The translations under genes and the position numbers were made by a program. Shown here piece by piece: positions 30,474-41,242 of a stretch of DNA of 64,000 bases (the first letter of the stretch is position 1; every line of letters starts with the position of its first letter). The notes beneath the pieces were generated by a model that searched no databases, was not told the DNA's origin, and saw only the letters and a program-made list of their open reading frames with translations. Source of the DNA: Chaetoceros tenuissimus (taxonomy: Eukaryota; Bacillariophyta; Thalassiosirophyceae; Chaetocerotales; Chaetocerotaceae); contig BLLK01000047.1 in the NCBI GenBank assembly GCA_021927905.1, positions 3,968,001 through 4,032,000 of the forward strand, in the 5' to 3' direction.

Positions 30474-32202
30474 ATGACCAAGAAGAAGTCAAGCTCTAAT
30501 AGAAAGAAGAATAGAAAAGGAGCTGCTAGTAAGAAAGTTAGTACTTCCATTGCTGACGGAGACCAACATCACGGATATGAAGTGTCTGCCTACCTTCGCT
30601 ATCTCCAAAATAAACAACCAAACTTGACACATCGAGAACAGTGGCTTCTTATAATGTATAAATATGCTGAGACTACTGATATGTCCGAAGTGGTACTATT
30701 CAAGGATGAGAAAAGCTTGTTGAAGGCTATCAAGGATATAGAAAGCTGGAACGAGGCTGATCTTCTATATTTTAAAGATCCACGTATGTGGATCTTTACA
30801 ATTGATGATATGCTCCGTGAACATGAGGATATATTTGATGAAGTTTTTAAGAGACCTACGCGACACAAGTGGGCGGAACAAACACAAAGACGCATAAAGG
30901 CTATGATGATGTCTGCAATCGCTTCAGAAGAAATTCAAGGCGTTCTGATTAACGGAATAGTTCTACAAATAGCTGTCACTCTACTTTTTGTAGCATATGA
31001 TAGAATGAATCCTACTCCTGATGAAACAACCGATGCTAGAAGGTATTTGAAGCTAATGAAATGTCTTGCGAATGCAGCAAAAGAAACAAAGAAAACATCT
31101 GAGGTAGCTGGTTATGCTTTATGTCAGATCATGGGCATGAGTTTCGTTCATCTTCATAATAACATTTGCGCAAAGGTCGCGTTTGAAACAGTGTTTCGGT
31201 CTGGAATTCTTGAGCAGGTTCTACTAAATATCAATCAGCCATGGATAGCTGCTGACGATGAAGAAGACATGATATTCATAAGTGACTTTTTCAGAAGGTT
31301 ATGTTGTCCAACCGCCAGTATGCACAAAACGTTCAAACAAGGATCGCCTTGTTACAATGCTCTTCTTGATATACTAGAAGGTCGCCTCCATCCATGCAAA
31401 GAAAATAAATTCATAATGGATGCTTTATTTTCATTGAAGAATTGCATCGATCTGAAAGCTTGCAAGCCCATCAATACAAATGCTAAAAACAAAGCCATTG
31501 AGATGTTCAGACATACATGCACAAAATGTAGAAAGGTTGATTATAGCAAGGAAATGTCAGTGTGTGCGAAATGCAAATTTGTGCCATGTAAGTACTGAAT
31601 TCAGTATCTTTGTTGTTTACTTTACTCTATCACAGACTCACCATGAGTCAGATTGCTCGAAAGAATGCCAAGTAGAAGATTGGAGTGATCATGAGGAAGA
31701 CTGTAAAAAATTTCAGGATGAAAGATATAAGGAAGATAGGAAGTTTCTTAGGAATTTTTTCATAAAGCATCAAAATTTGATTACGGAAGAAGTAAAATCT
31801 ACAATGCTTGTGTCTGGTCTTGAAATAATCGACTTTGTCGTTTCTATTAACTGCTGTGATCCAGATGATAGTATCGCTCCGGCATTACAAGATCCACCTG
31901 AGCTTGGTTTTACACCATTAACATATTTCTTGAACCTTTTAGAGGAATCTGTGAGTAAAAATTGCTCCTTTAAAAAATATTTTTTGTATAATAGAAGCAA
32001 AAAAAAACTGACTTCAATTCAATAGGGTGCGTCAAATACATTCTTTGCAGTCGATAAAATCAAGGGATTTATAAAGTCAATGATTTCAAAGCTTGGAAAG
32101 AATTTTTTGATTGTGACTATCCATTTTAAGGATAGAAGCTGCATTGGTGTAGTACATTTTCAGTGGGATTCATATGGGGAAATTTGGTTTCTGCGGCGGT
32201 GA
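30474..32202 (+). CDS. MYND zinc-finger protein, array member P6
   Basis: Exons 30474-31587, 31652-31950 and 32026-32202 give 529 residues. The start MTKKKSSSNRKKNRKG, finger (CTKC...CAKCKFVP + YCSKECQVEDWSDHE) and tail (YGEIWFLRR) match P4. The last third of exon 1 and both later exons are nearly identical to P4. The region between residues about 25 and 250 differs at roughly a third of positions. That pattern points to gene conversion of the 3' half, or rapid divergence of the helical body. Function unknown. Confidence 0.78.
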
Positions 32203-32389
32203 AGAATAATTTCTTTCTTTAACCTTAACTTTTGCATAGGGGATGACAATCAAATAAATGTCTTCCAAATATTTTCTAGATATGAATATTTGTTTCTATT
32301 TGTTTTCATTGTATTGTGAATGAAATTGGCGTAGTGATTGTATTCAGAAATACAATATTTCCAATTGAAGAAAACAAAAAAGTTCGTAC

Positions 32390-32465
32390 AAAAATTGACA
32401 TTTGACGCGTGTCATTCAACTACAATTGGGCCTCTTCTTTTCCTCCTCTCATCTTTTTCTATCGG
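32390..32465 (+). promoter_or_regulatory. Shared MYND-family upstream cassette (P7)
   Basis: AAAATTGACATTTGACGCGT then GTCATTCAACTACAATTGGG and CCTC. The palindrome is TGACGCGTGTCA, with one half altered. Confidence 0.7.
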
Positions 32466-32589
32466 AACACCAAAGATCCAAAAATGAAAAAATGTGTTCC
32501 AAAATGGCAGGCAGTGATTGCCGACTTCATAAATAGATGCTATCAATCTGATCCGATCCTATAGTTCCTATTGAAATCATAGAAGAAAC

Positions 32590-34542
32590 ATGGCGAAGAA
32601 GAAGACATCAAGAGCTAATAGAAAAAAGAATAGGAAAGCAGCCGCTGGCGAGAAAGCTAGTTTAGATTCTACCAGTGAGCGTGTCAACAGCAAACAAGAT
32701 GTGTCAGGATATGCAGACTTCCAACCATTTCAAATTGATGGAAGCCTACCAGCACACTTTCAAACATTTCTTCAAAATGCAAACCATCACATTCAGAATC
32801 AGTCTCTAGGAACCAAAGAGCAGGAGCGTCTCTTGAAGAAGATGGACGCTATCTACGACAAGGATCTACGAAAGTGGGTACAGAATCTACTCACAGTGCA
32901 AGGTACAGGAGAACTCTATTCATTAGGACCATGTATGAGTGTCGTCTTTGCTAAACTAGTTTTTCTCATCAAGAACGCAATCTCTACAACAAAGAAGAGA
33001 GATGTTCTGATTAACGGGCTGCACCTTCATGTGGCTTTCAATGTAATGTTAGGACTGATGCATGTAATGAATACTAACGAAGAAGAGGTTCTCGATCTTT
33101 TGAAATCTCTTACAAATACAGCGAAAGCTGTAAGCGGCACACATTATTCAAGCAGTGGTGCTGCATATGCACTGTGTCATTCTATGATCAATTGTTACTT
33201 CTACATTCGCGATAAGAAAGGAGATGACGCAAAGCCATTGATGATGATTGCTAAATCTGGAATTTTGGAGCAAGTTCTTCTTCATATTCATCTATCATGG
33301 AGTCCACAAGTAGATGAGCAAGCTCTTTTAGATGGATATCATGGTTCATTGTATAAGTTCTTTGGTATCTTGAATTCTTACGCTAGCGTTATTCACAAAA
33401 TATTCAAGGAAGGAACTGCGTGTCACAATGCCCTCAATGTAATTGTTCAAGATCGTATTCTTTATCCTTGCAAAGAAAATGAACATATGATAGAACACCT
33501 TCAGTCACTCAAGAAGATAAGTGATCTATCAAATAATAGATCAGTCGATACGCAACTCGATATGGATGTTTCAACCGTTATGGATGAGAAAGTTATCGAC
33601 ATGGCAAGGCACACTTGTGCGAAGTGCAATACTGTTGATCTAGAACGTCCTTTGCTTGTTTGTGCAAAGTGTAAAGGCGCTGGATGTAAGTTCAGTCTCT
33701 GTCTACTTCTACTATTTTGTAATTAACTCAACGATGATCTAGATTGTTCAAAAGAATGTCAAGTTACAGATTGGAAGAAGCACAAGGAAGATTGCCACAG
33801 GAAATTCAGTGATTGGGCAAAAAGTACTTGTACTCATTGCTGCAAGGTAAATCTAGACAAAGAATTGCTTGTTTGCGCAAAGTGTAAATACGCCGGTTGT
33901 AAGTGATATTTGCTTCTGCTGTCAATATTTGTAACAAAGAAAGTGAATGACTTACTCCTGAACCAGATTGCTCTAAAGAATGTCAAGTGTCAGACTGGAA
34001 GAATCACAAGAAAATCTGTGATTTGTTAAGAAAGACCAAATACAAAAATATAGATGAGATTATGAAGAATTTCCTTCGCGAGCATCAAGAGTTGATTGCT
34101 GAAAAAGTAAAAGCCGCGTCTGTCAAAACTGGGCTTGAAAGTATAGATTTAGCCGTAGACTTGGACTTCAAGGGTGTGCCAGGAGAGGTTGCTCCAGCAT
34201 TACGCAGTCCTCCTGAATTTGAGGTTCTACCGACAAATATATTTTGGAATCGTGAAGAGGATAAGGTGAGTTCGTTTTCAGTAATATTTAATTTTGTAGA
34301 CATTATTCTCTAATTTCATGCGAAACTTCTAGGCCCCAGCAAATCATTGGTTTTTCGAAGACTTGGGTGGGGGGAGGACTTATTATTCCGATGACGATGT
34401 CAAGAGAGTGAGACAAGGTGTCTCTACAAAATACAAAATGCTTGGTCTAGACATGTCTGCTCTAAATGTTGTATTTATTTTTTTGCACTTTGGCGAGACG
34501 CCTTCTATTAGTGCCGTTCCAAGTAGTCTGGGAAGTATGTAA
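32590..34542 (+). CDS. Two-finger MYND protein, array member P7
   Basis: Exons 32590-33685, 33743-33898, 33967-34265 and 34333-34542 give 586 residues. Same architecture as P3: basic N-terminus, helical body (QSLGTKEQERLLKKMDAIYD), finger 1 CAKC...CAKCKGAG + YCSKECQVTDWKKHK, finger 2 CTHC...CAKCKYAG + YCSKECQVSDWKNHK. All introns are in the same positions and phases as in P3. The final exon starts APANHWFF and then diverges in sequence and length from P3. Its 3' neighbour on the other strand is the full oxidosqualene cyclase, 185 bp away. Confidence 0.78.
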
Positions 34543-34727
34543 ATGACGGTCTGAACTAGATCAAACTTTTGAATTTTGAATTCTGTAGAAAATCAGGAAA
34601 TGTTGGTGATCTGGATTTGATGAAATTGTTCTTTCTTTTATCTATAAAGTAGGTTTCATGTTTGCCGAAACTAATGGAGCGCAGGTGACAAACAGAGTTG
34701 TAACAGTTAGAATTAATTTTCTTTAAT

Positions 34728-37700
34728 TTACTCCAACTCGTCAATTGCATCACCATAGACTTCATGGCATCGACCAAGGGCCCAAATTGGAAACACATTT
34801 CTGTATGCAGTATAAGTGATTCCACATGCTCGATTGAAAACACCCGAAATGCCTTCCTGTGGCCAATCGCCACATGGAAGTTGCCTCTTGATTAGGTATT
34901 GAATTCCGCGTTTGACTGCTTCGACATCATCGCATTTTGCTTCAGACAAAGCCAAAAGTGCCCACGCAGTACTGACTACTCCACTACCATCATCGCCGTA
35001 GCTATCCATACCACTCTCAGCATAGTCTTTGTCATAGCAAGAAGTAAAGTCCTCTCCCCAACCCCCATTGGCTCTCTGTTTTGAAAGAAGGAACTTGCAG
35101 CATTTCTTGATGGATGGAGAATCAGGAGTATCACCAGAACGGATAAGTCCTTCAATTCCAAACCAACAAGCATAGCAAAAGCAGCAAGCCCATGATCCGT
35201 ACCAAGATCCATCAGAACGTTGAATGCTCTCGAAGAAATAGCGTCCTAGTTGAATTGAATGCTTGACTTCTTCAGTACGGTGGTCAGGATAGATTTCGTG
35301 AAATGCACACAATGCAGTCAGGGAAGCCATGCTACATTCTGCGTAGGAGTAGTCAATCATGATATCACCAAAGACCTCGCTAGGATTAAGTTGTTCATAC
35401 CATCCGAATCCTCTATTGTTTTCGTAAGTAGCCCATCCGCCGTCTTCATTTTGCAATGTAAGGATAACATTTACAGCTTCTTCCAGTCTAGTTCTATTAA
35501 TGTCTAAAAGTTCACCCTTTTTGATGGCATCCATGACCTTTGTAGATTTCAATAGGACACAGACTCCCTTCAGTCCTTCTCCTGTACAATCACTAATAGG
35601 CCAACCATGCGCACTTGTTGAAAAAGGCCAACCTCCCTTTGACACGTGACGATAATATTTATTGCGATTCTCCACACTTTCGTACTCAAAAGCTGGGGAT
35701 GCCTGAGAAACTTCAGTAGACAGAATTTGTGTTCGTTCCAAATAAGCCCAGACCTTTTTGGACAAATCAGGGAACTCATCAAGCAACTCGCATTCGTAAA
35801 TTGCTTGAATTGCAAATGAGGTATCCCAACACTGACTTCCATTATATCCTTGCATCTTCATTCCATCTTCTGCAAGCCATAGATAATCTGGAATACGCAT
35901 CATATGATTCTGGATCGTATCATGTTCTACATTATTTCCAGCTGCATGAAATGCCGAAACCATATTCAAAACCTTGTTCACAGGCCCAATATCAATAAAG
36001 TTAGTTTGCAAATCTTCAGCAGCCATGTAATCTTTACAGAACGCCAATCCCTTCTTACGAATGTAGTTCTTGATGGGTTGAATCAAAGGAAACGATTCAT
36101 AAAAAGCCAAGAAATTTTGTGCAAACTCCATGAAAAAAGGCACTGGTGAATAATTATCCATGTCTGCCACCAAATGTCTGGTACTATTCCAATCAATAGA
36201 CTGATAATCGGAACAATACAATTCCTTTCTCAAATCTTGAATCAGAGTATCTGTCGCAGCATCTTGGTACACAAATCTCGCTCCGTACAAGTATCCCATT
36301 GGCAAATAGACCATACGACAATGACACCAAAGTCTTCCAGGATGAAATGGAAACCAGTTAGGCAACAACCACATTTCAGGAGGAACAGAATTATGCCCTT
36401 CCCACTCCATACATCCCAACAAACACAACCAAAATTTAGCCCAAGAACTAGTCATGACAGCACCACCTTCCTTTTGAATAAAAGTATGACCCTCCTTCAT
36501 ATGCGGCAAAGTAGCATCATCCCCCAAAAGCCTTAGTGAAACATAACAAAGTACAGTTCCAAACATGGTCGAAGGCGATTCAATATGTGTCCCCCATCCA
36601 CCATCAGCTTGTTGATGCACACGCAAATAATGCGCCATCAACTTAGCTTGATCCTCGTTAATCATTTTAGATGGTTTACCCATGACATACCATGCAATAA
36701 TCAAACCAGGCATTAAAAAATGCGGTCCACCATAATCACCCGCCCAATGTCCATCTTCTGTCTGAAGCATGCTATAAAAATGCACCGCCTTTTTCGCTGC
36801 TTCCTTGACAGTAGTCGCCTTTTCCGTAGAAGGAAGTGTACCACCGTTCAAAACATGATTGGTAATCATTTGTTCCCTGAACAAGATATCACCCGCATTA
36901 GGATTTTTGGCAGGGTTAAACCCTCCATCTGTCCTTCCAGCTCGTGCCATTTCTTGAATTTTATAAATGGTATTCCAATCCAATTTATTCTCAAATGAAT
37001 CTTTGGTCCAAATTTGTCGTCCGGCTGGTTCACCACTCATACCAATGGAAGTAGCTTTAATACCATTTTCACCATGTTCCTTACTTAAATTGAATGCTTG
37101 AAGAGTGGCTCTATGTGAATCTGTCGAAACTGCACATCGCCATTTGGTTCCTTCCTCGGCATTGAATAAAATTTGTGGATCGATTTGAGAAGTAATATTG
37201 TTCCATTCTGGTTTTCGTGGTATTTTATGTTCACGTGGTCCACCTGGATGTGACACTCCCAATGATAGACAATCCCAAATGAAAAAGAATAAAGCGTATA
37301 CCAATAAGGAAACAATGGCCAATGCATCTTGTTCAAGATGATTTTGGACAGATTTCAAAAGGACGGCATACAACATTATAACCAGACTCAAGTGAAATAA
37401 AACTCGAATGATTGGATTGAAACTTCCCAATGATGAATCATATCCCCACATTCCTGTAATAGTAGATGAGAATACCTGATTGAAGGTATAACTCCAGAGA
37501 CCTTTTCCCAATGGCCGTTTGCCTAGTTTTTGAATGGGAAAGGGAGTCAACATGTGTGCTGTCATGAGAGACACTAGGAAGAGTGTCAAGGATGCCTTGG
37601 CTGCCATTGAGGCAGAGAGATCCTCCAACATGTTGGATGGGTCAATTGAATGGAGATTGTAGCTTGTGGAATAAAGTGAAATGAAAATAGACAAACACAA
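34728..37700 (-). CDS. Oxidosqualene cyclase (sterol synthase) with membrane N-extension
   Basis: 990 residues, single exon. The protein cyclises 2,3-oxidosqualene to a tetracyclic sterol precursor. Family marks: repeated QW motifs (QTEDGHWAGD, QADGGWGTH, QNEDGGWATY, SDGSWYGSW, NGGWGED), the block WCHCRMVYLPMGYLYG, and the catalytic-acid motif, here DCTGE rather than the usual DCTAE (about residue 700; the proton-donating Asp is kept). Cyclases are normally about 730-760 residues. This one has about 150 extra N-terminal residues with three hydrophobic segments (SLTLFLVSLMTAHML, LSLVIMLYAVLL, VSLLVYALFFFIWDCL), suggesting extra membrane anchoring at the ER. Diatoms usually use the cycloartenol route, but I cannot fix the product from sequence. 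Divergent from the 8-vinyl reductase gene. Confidence 0.93.
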   Translation of the reverse strand: MCLSIFISLYSTSYNLHSIDPSNMLEDLSASMAAKASLTLFLVSLMTAHMLTPFPIQKLGKRPLGKGLWSYTFNQVFSSTITGMWGYDSSLGSFNPIIRVLFHLSLVIMLYAVLLKSVQNHLEQDALAIVSLLVYALFFFIWDCLSLGVSHPGGPREHKIPRKPEWNNITSQIDPQILFNAEEGTKWRCAVSTDSHRATLQAFNLSKEHGENGIKATSIGMSGEPAGRQIWTKDSFENKLDWNTIYKIQEMARAGRTDGGFNPAKNPNAGDILFREQMITNHVLNGGTLPSTEKATTVKEAAKKAVHFYSMLQTEDGHWAGDYGGPHFLMPGLIIAWYVMGKPSKMINEDQAKLMAHYLRVHQQADGGWGTHIESPSTMFGTVLCYVSLRLLGDDATLPHMKEGHTFIQKEGGAVMTSSWAKFWLCLLGCMEWEGHNSVPPEMWLLPNWFPFHPGRLWCHCRMVYLPMGYLYGARFVYQDAATDTLIQDLRKELYCSDYQSIDWNSTRHLVADMDNYSPVPFFMEFAQNFLAFYESFPLIQPIKNYIRKKGLAFCKDYMAAEDLQTNFIDIGPVNKVLNMVSAFHAAGNNVEHDTIQNHMMRIPDYLWLAEDGMKMQGYNGSQCWDTSFAIQAIYECELLDEFPDLSKKVWAYLERTQILSTEVSQASPAFEYESVENRNKYYRHVSKGGWPFSTSAHGWPISDCTGEGLKGVCVLLKSTKVMDAIKKGELLDINRTRLEEAVNVILTLQNEDGGWATYENNRGFGWYEQLNPSEVFGDIMIDYSYAECSMASLTALCAFHEIYPDHRTEEVKHSIQLGRYFFESIQRSDGSWYGSWACCFCYACWFGIEGLIRSGDTPDSPSIKKCCKFLLSKQRANGGWGEDFTSCYDKDYAESGMDSYGDDGSGVVSTAWALLALSEAKCDDVEAVKRGIQYLIKRQLPCGDWPQEGISGVFNRACGITYTAYRNVFPIWALGRCHEVYGDAIDELE

Positions 37701-37953
37701 AATAAATGAAAGAAGAACAACAATGCTGTGTTCATAACGTCAGAAGCAGTCTACCGTTAAACATATCTTTCTTACCCAACCCAACAAAGATAGAAAGGAT
37801 CGACAGGTTGAAGTTCGATCGCACTTTCGCATCGCAGAAACACACATCACCAACGAAACCTCGCATCTCTCTCTCATCTATAATTGCAAGCATCTCATTC
37901 AGTATTGGAATTGAATCAAGAGAAAGCACCTTATCTATAATTCAAAAACTATA
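37701..37953. promoter_or_regulatory. Divergent promoter, cyclase / 8-vinyl reductase
   Basis: 253 bp between two divergent start codons, one for sterol synthesis and one for chlorophyll synthesis. No clear element stands out beyond a CT-rich stretch. Confidence 0.4.
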
Positions 37954-39342
37954 ATGATTCGCATCTTGACAGCAATCCTCTTGACTTCCTCCCTCGTAGC
38001 GGGATTCACAACACCATCTACACGCATCTCTACTTCCACTTCTAGCACTCAACTCCACATTTTTGGAGATTTATTCAAATCCTTTGAGGCAGCAGTCGAG
38101 CAACCTAAATCATCCAAAACAAACATTATTGCAGGTGCAACTGGTTACATTGGAAAATCGACTGTGAGAGAAAGTGTCAGACAGGGATACAATACCATTG
38201 CTCTTGTCAGAGACCTTGAAAAAGTAGAGAATGCACAAGGACAGGCACTCTATGGACAATTTTTTGAAGGGGCGACTGTGGTAGAGTGTGACGTATGTGA
38301 TGTAGAAGCATTAACCAAAACTCTTGCAAAAATTGCAGAGGAAAATAATGGAATTGAATCCATCGTATCATGTCTTGCATCCCGTTCCGGAATCAAAAAG
38401 GATGCATATGCCATTGATTATCAAGCAACACTCAATTGTCTTGATGCAGGACGTGATCCATCTGTCAAAGCTAGACACTTTGTTTTGTTGAGTGCATACT
38501 GTGTTAAGAAACCTTTGTTGCAGTTTCAAAAGGCTAAGCTCAAGTTTGAAGCGGCTTTGAGAAAACAGGAGGATATGACTTGGAGTATTGTGAGACCTAC
38601 TGCTTTTTTCAAGTCTGTTAGTGGGCAGTTGGAAGTTATTCAGAGTGGTGCCCCTTTTGTCATGTTTGGAGATGGAGAGGTGAGTGCGAAATGCGAGCAT
38701 TCGAGTGAGCTTTAGCTCTCGAGCGAGCACTTGAGTGAGCATAAGCGAATATTCGAATGTGAGCGATATATTAGCGAGCATTCGAGTGAGCTTTAGCTCA
38801 CGAGAGTGTTTTACTCGGACTGATTTTTATACCATCACTTCATTTTCATACTCACCACATTTTAGATTACTAGATGCAACCCAATTGCAGAAGCTGATCT
38901 TGCAACCTACTTGATTGACTGCATCACTGATAAATCTAGAGAAAATAAGATTCTTGATCTTGGAGGACCAGATGAACCATTGACTATGCAGAAACAAGGA
39001 GAAATGTTGTACAAGGCTGTTGGAAAGGAACCAAACTTTTTCTATGCTCCAACTTGGTTGTTTGATGTTATTATTGATTCTTTGCAGTGGGTAGCGGATA
39101 CTTTCAACAGCGAAAAGTTTGAGAATGCAGCTGAGACTGGAAGAATTGGAAAGTATTATGCTGTTGAGGATATGCTTACCACTGATCCTAATGAGAAATT
39201 TGGAACCATGACTCTTCAGGAGCATTATGATAAGATTGCAGTTGAGGGACAGGAGTATGATCCATACACTACCATGTTTGCAAAGGCTCCACCTGCGGAG
39301 GAGGCAAAGAAGGAAGAAGAGAAGGAAGCTATTTCTGCATAA
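37954..39342 (+). CDS. DVR: Divinyl chlorophyllide a 8-vinyl reductase, plastid-targeted
   Basis: Exons 37954-38679 and 38866-39342 give 400 residues. The enzyme reduces the C8 vinyl group of divinyl (proto)chlorophyllide with NADPH in the plastid, a late step in chlorophyll synthesis. The N-terminus is a signal peptide followed by a Phe-led transit motif ([10 protein letters not shown]). The atypical short-chain dehydrogenase core has the Rossmann motif GATGYIGK (residues 61-68), [15 protein letters not shown] and VRPTAFFKS, then the DVR block FGDGE + [13 protein letters not shown], which is rebuilt across the intron. The C-terminus ends in a Glu/Ala/Lys tail. The 186-bp intron contains internal repeats. 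Confidence 0.9.
38692..38810 (+). repeat. Direct repeats with hairpins inside DVR intron
   Basis: The unit GCGAGCATTCGAGTGAGCTT followed by TAGCTC occurs twice (about 38693 and 38772), with more degenerate GAGC/GAGTGAGC copies between. GTGAGC-TTTA-GCTCAC in the second unit is a perfect hairpin. Confidence 0.8.
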
Positions 39343-39616
39343 GTCGTCGATACTTTTGGAGATGTTTATCTATTTCTTTTAAAATTAGAAAATGCTTAGA
39401 ATAAAGATTATTGTTGAATACTCATTGGAAGAAAAACTAGACTAAAGATTAGGCAGGAATTTTCATATGGATATGTGCAAACTTTATATCATATTTCTAT
39501 TTTCGAATCTATCTCCACACTTTCCTTCAAAATACTGGCTTCTCTATTCCGTGATTTGTCTCTTGAATTCAAAAGCCAATGCAGCATTCAAGGGACTGTG
39601 CACCTTCCCCTAGGTT

Positions 39617-40086
39617 TTATGGAGCACATTCCCATTCTTCTACTCCTCGAGGACTTGCAGATTCTACACATTGAGAAGCACCAATATCTACATCCCCTTC
39701 AGCCTTGTGCATTCTTTTCTCATCAATTCCATTGTACCATGCATACTCTTGAGGTTCTATAGGAAAACGAATATATGTGATGAGAGGCGAACTCAATGCA
39801 CAAGACGACATGACATGTAAATTGCAGTGAACTTACCAGATGTGCAAACGACAGTTGGATTTTCATCAGGGACGACACATCCTTCTTCATCGCATATTTC
39901 TTCTGGGTCAATGATGTAGCATTCCATAGCGCCTTCACCTTTAAATGCCGAAAGAGATTCCGAGAAAGCAGATGTCAAAGACGAAGCCTTCGACATGTGT
40001 TGTATCTGGATCGGTGCGAAACTCAACGAAGATTGGACGAGCATAGCAGCCGCCAAAAGAGAAAGTTTCATTGAAATCATTTGCAT
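39617..40086 (-). CDS. Small plastid-targeted acidic protein, unknown
   Basis: Exon 1 40086-39837 and exon 2 39756-39617 give 129 residues, joined by an 80-bp GT-AG intron that completes a Glu codon. A signal peptide ends in SSLSFAPIQ, the diatom plastid cleavage motif. The mature protein is short and acidic, with three Cys in the DPEEICDEEGCVVP / VVCTS region and one or two more near the end (SQCVES, WECAP). The Cys pairs might bind metal or form disulfides, but I do not recognise a family. The precise start could be either of two Mets 5 codons apart. Confidence 0.65.
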
Positions 40087-40428
40087 GGTTAGTAGTATCG
40101 TATTGAGGTGTAGTTGGCTAAGTTTGTTATTTTATGTGAGTGCATCGGCTGTTGAAGATGAAAGGCGAACATCAATGCCAAAAAAGCATCTGGAAAGATT
40201 GAAGCTTTGACACCAGAACTCCAAAATGAGAACACCAAAACACGGTTACATGCGGTTACTTACGGTTTTAACTGTAATTCCCGTCGGGCTTCTCATTATT
40301 TTAGAATTAGGTACGTACGTAATTATTCTTTGGATTGTGGCATTGTGGCCTTATTGTTAATCCAATCTCTGCTTGTATCTTTGACTGATTGAACTAAAAC
40401 TTGACACAAGACTCTCTGTGAAAATAAA
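40087..40428. other. Intergenic, nothing recognised
   Basis: About 340 bp between the start of the small plastid protein (minus) and the SLATT-like gene (plus), presumably both promoters. It contains GTACGTACGT at about 40311. No gene seen. Confidence 0.45.
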
Positions 40429-41161
40429 ATGGATAATACTAATTCAATACTCAGAGGGAAATATAATCATGGACATTCCATCTCAGTGAAAATGGGAGAC
40501 TACGACAGCAGGGAAATGCTGGAAGATACATTGAACGACAATAATGTTGGACCTATCAGTCCTAGTTCCAAGAACAAGATACTTGATACAGCAATATCCA
40601 ACATGTTACTCACTGAAGCCCAGATACAGAGATTTCCATTTAAATCTTGGTATCGTGGCATCATAATTCAGCAGAGTTGCCATAGTGAAAAAGAACGCTA
40701 TCACGCAAAACGAGAGCGATCAAATCATCAACGTCGCATCTGTTTGCTTAACTGCAATCACAGGCTCTGCAATATTTGGGTCCATTAATAGTGATACAGA
40801 GCAAACCTGGCTAATATCCACTGCTGGTGTCATTGCACTCATCAGCACACTACTTCAGGCAATTCATAAAGCTCTTGAGGATGGCGTTACAGCTGAAAAA
40901 CATCGACTTGCTTTGAAACATTATACAAAAATGAGAATTGGTTTAGAGACTCTGATTGGAGATGTGACGCATTTTGAAAAATTTGAAGATCTCAGTGACA
41001 AGGAGTTGTATTCCATCAGCGCATGGGTAAATGATTATCAAGAAAAAGTAGAATTCATACCTAACATCAGTCCGCGTCTATATGAAAAACATAGAGAAGA
41101 ATATAATCGAAGGGAAATAGAAATATACAATGATGATAGCAAATGGACAGCAACGACATGA
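40429..41161 (+). CDS. Two-TM SLATT-like membrane protein (frame change)
   Basis: The first frame (40429-40788, start MDNTNSILRGK) is polar to residue about 80. The second frame opens after 40666 and runs to 41161. Going from one to the other needs a single-base shift near 40667-40690; I see no convincing donor for an intron. The second part has two hydrophobic helices (INVASVCLTAITGSAIFGSI and LISTAGVIALISTLLQAI) with a short loop. A helix with the pattern AEKHRLALKHYTKMRIGLET follows. That arrangement is typical of SLATT domains, two-TM proteins studied mainly in bacterial conflict systems but also present in eukaryotes. Function here is unknown, and the family call is tentative. Confidence 0.5.
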
Positions 41162-41242
41162 GGGAAGTAATAGCTAGACGCTTAGCCGAACTGTAAACTT
41201 TTTAATTTGCATCTATTATAGTGGTAGTAATATCTGAGTCCA

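Larger units (their letters stand above)
30178..32270 (+). repeat. Segmental duplication, copy 2
   Basis: Counterpart of 25252-27350. Its left edge coincides exactly with the breakpoint in the cyclase fragment, so the duplication or insertion event created that truncation. Confidence 0.8.
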
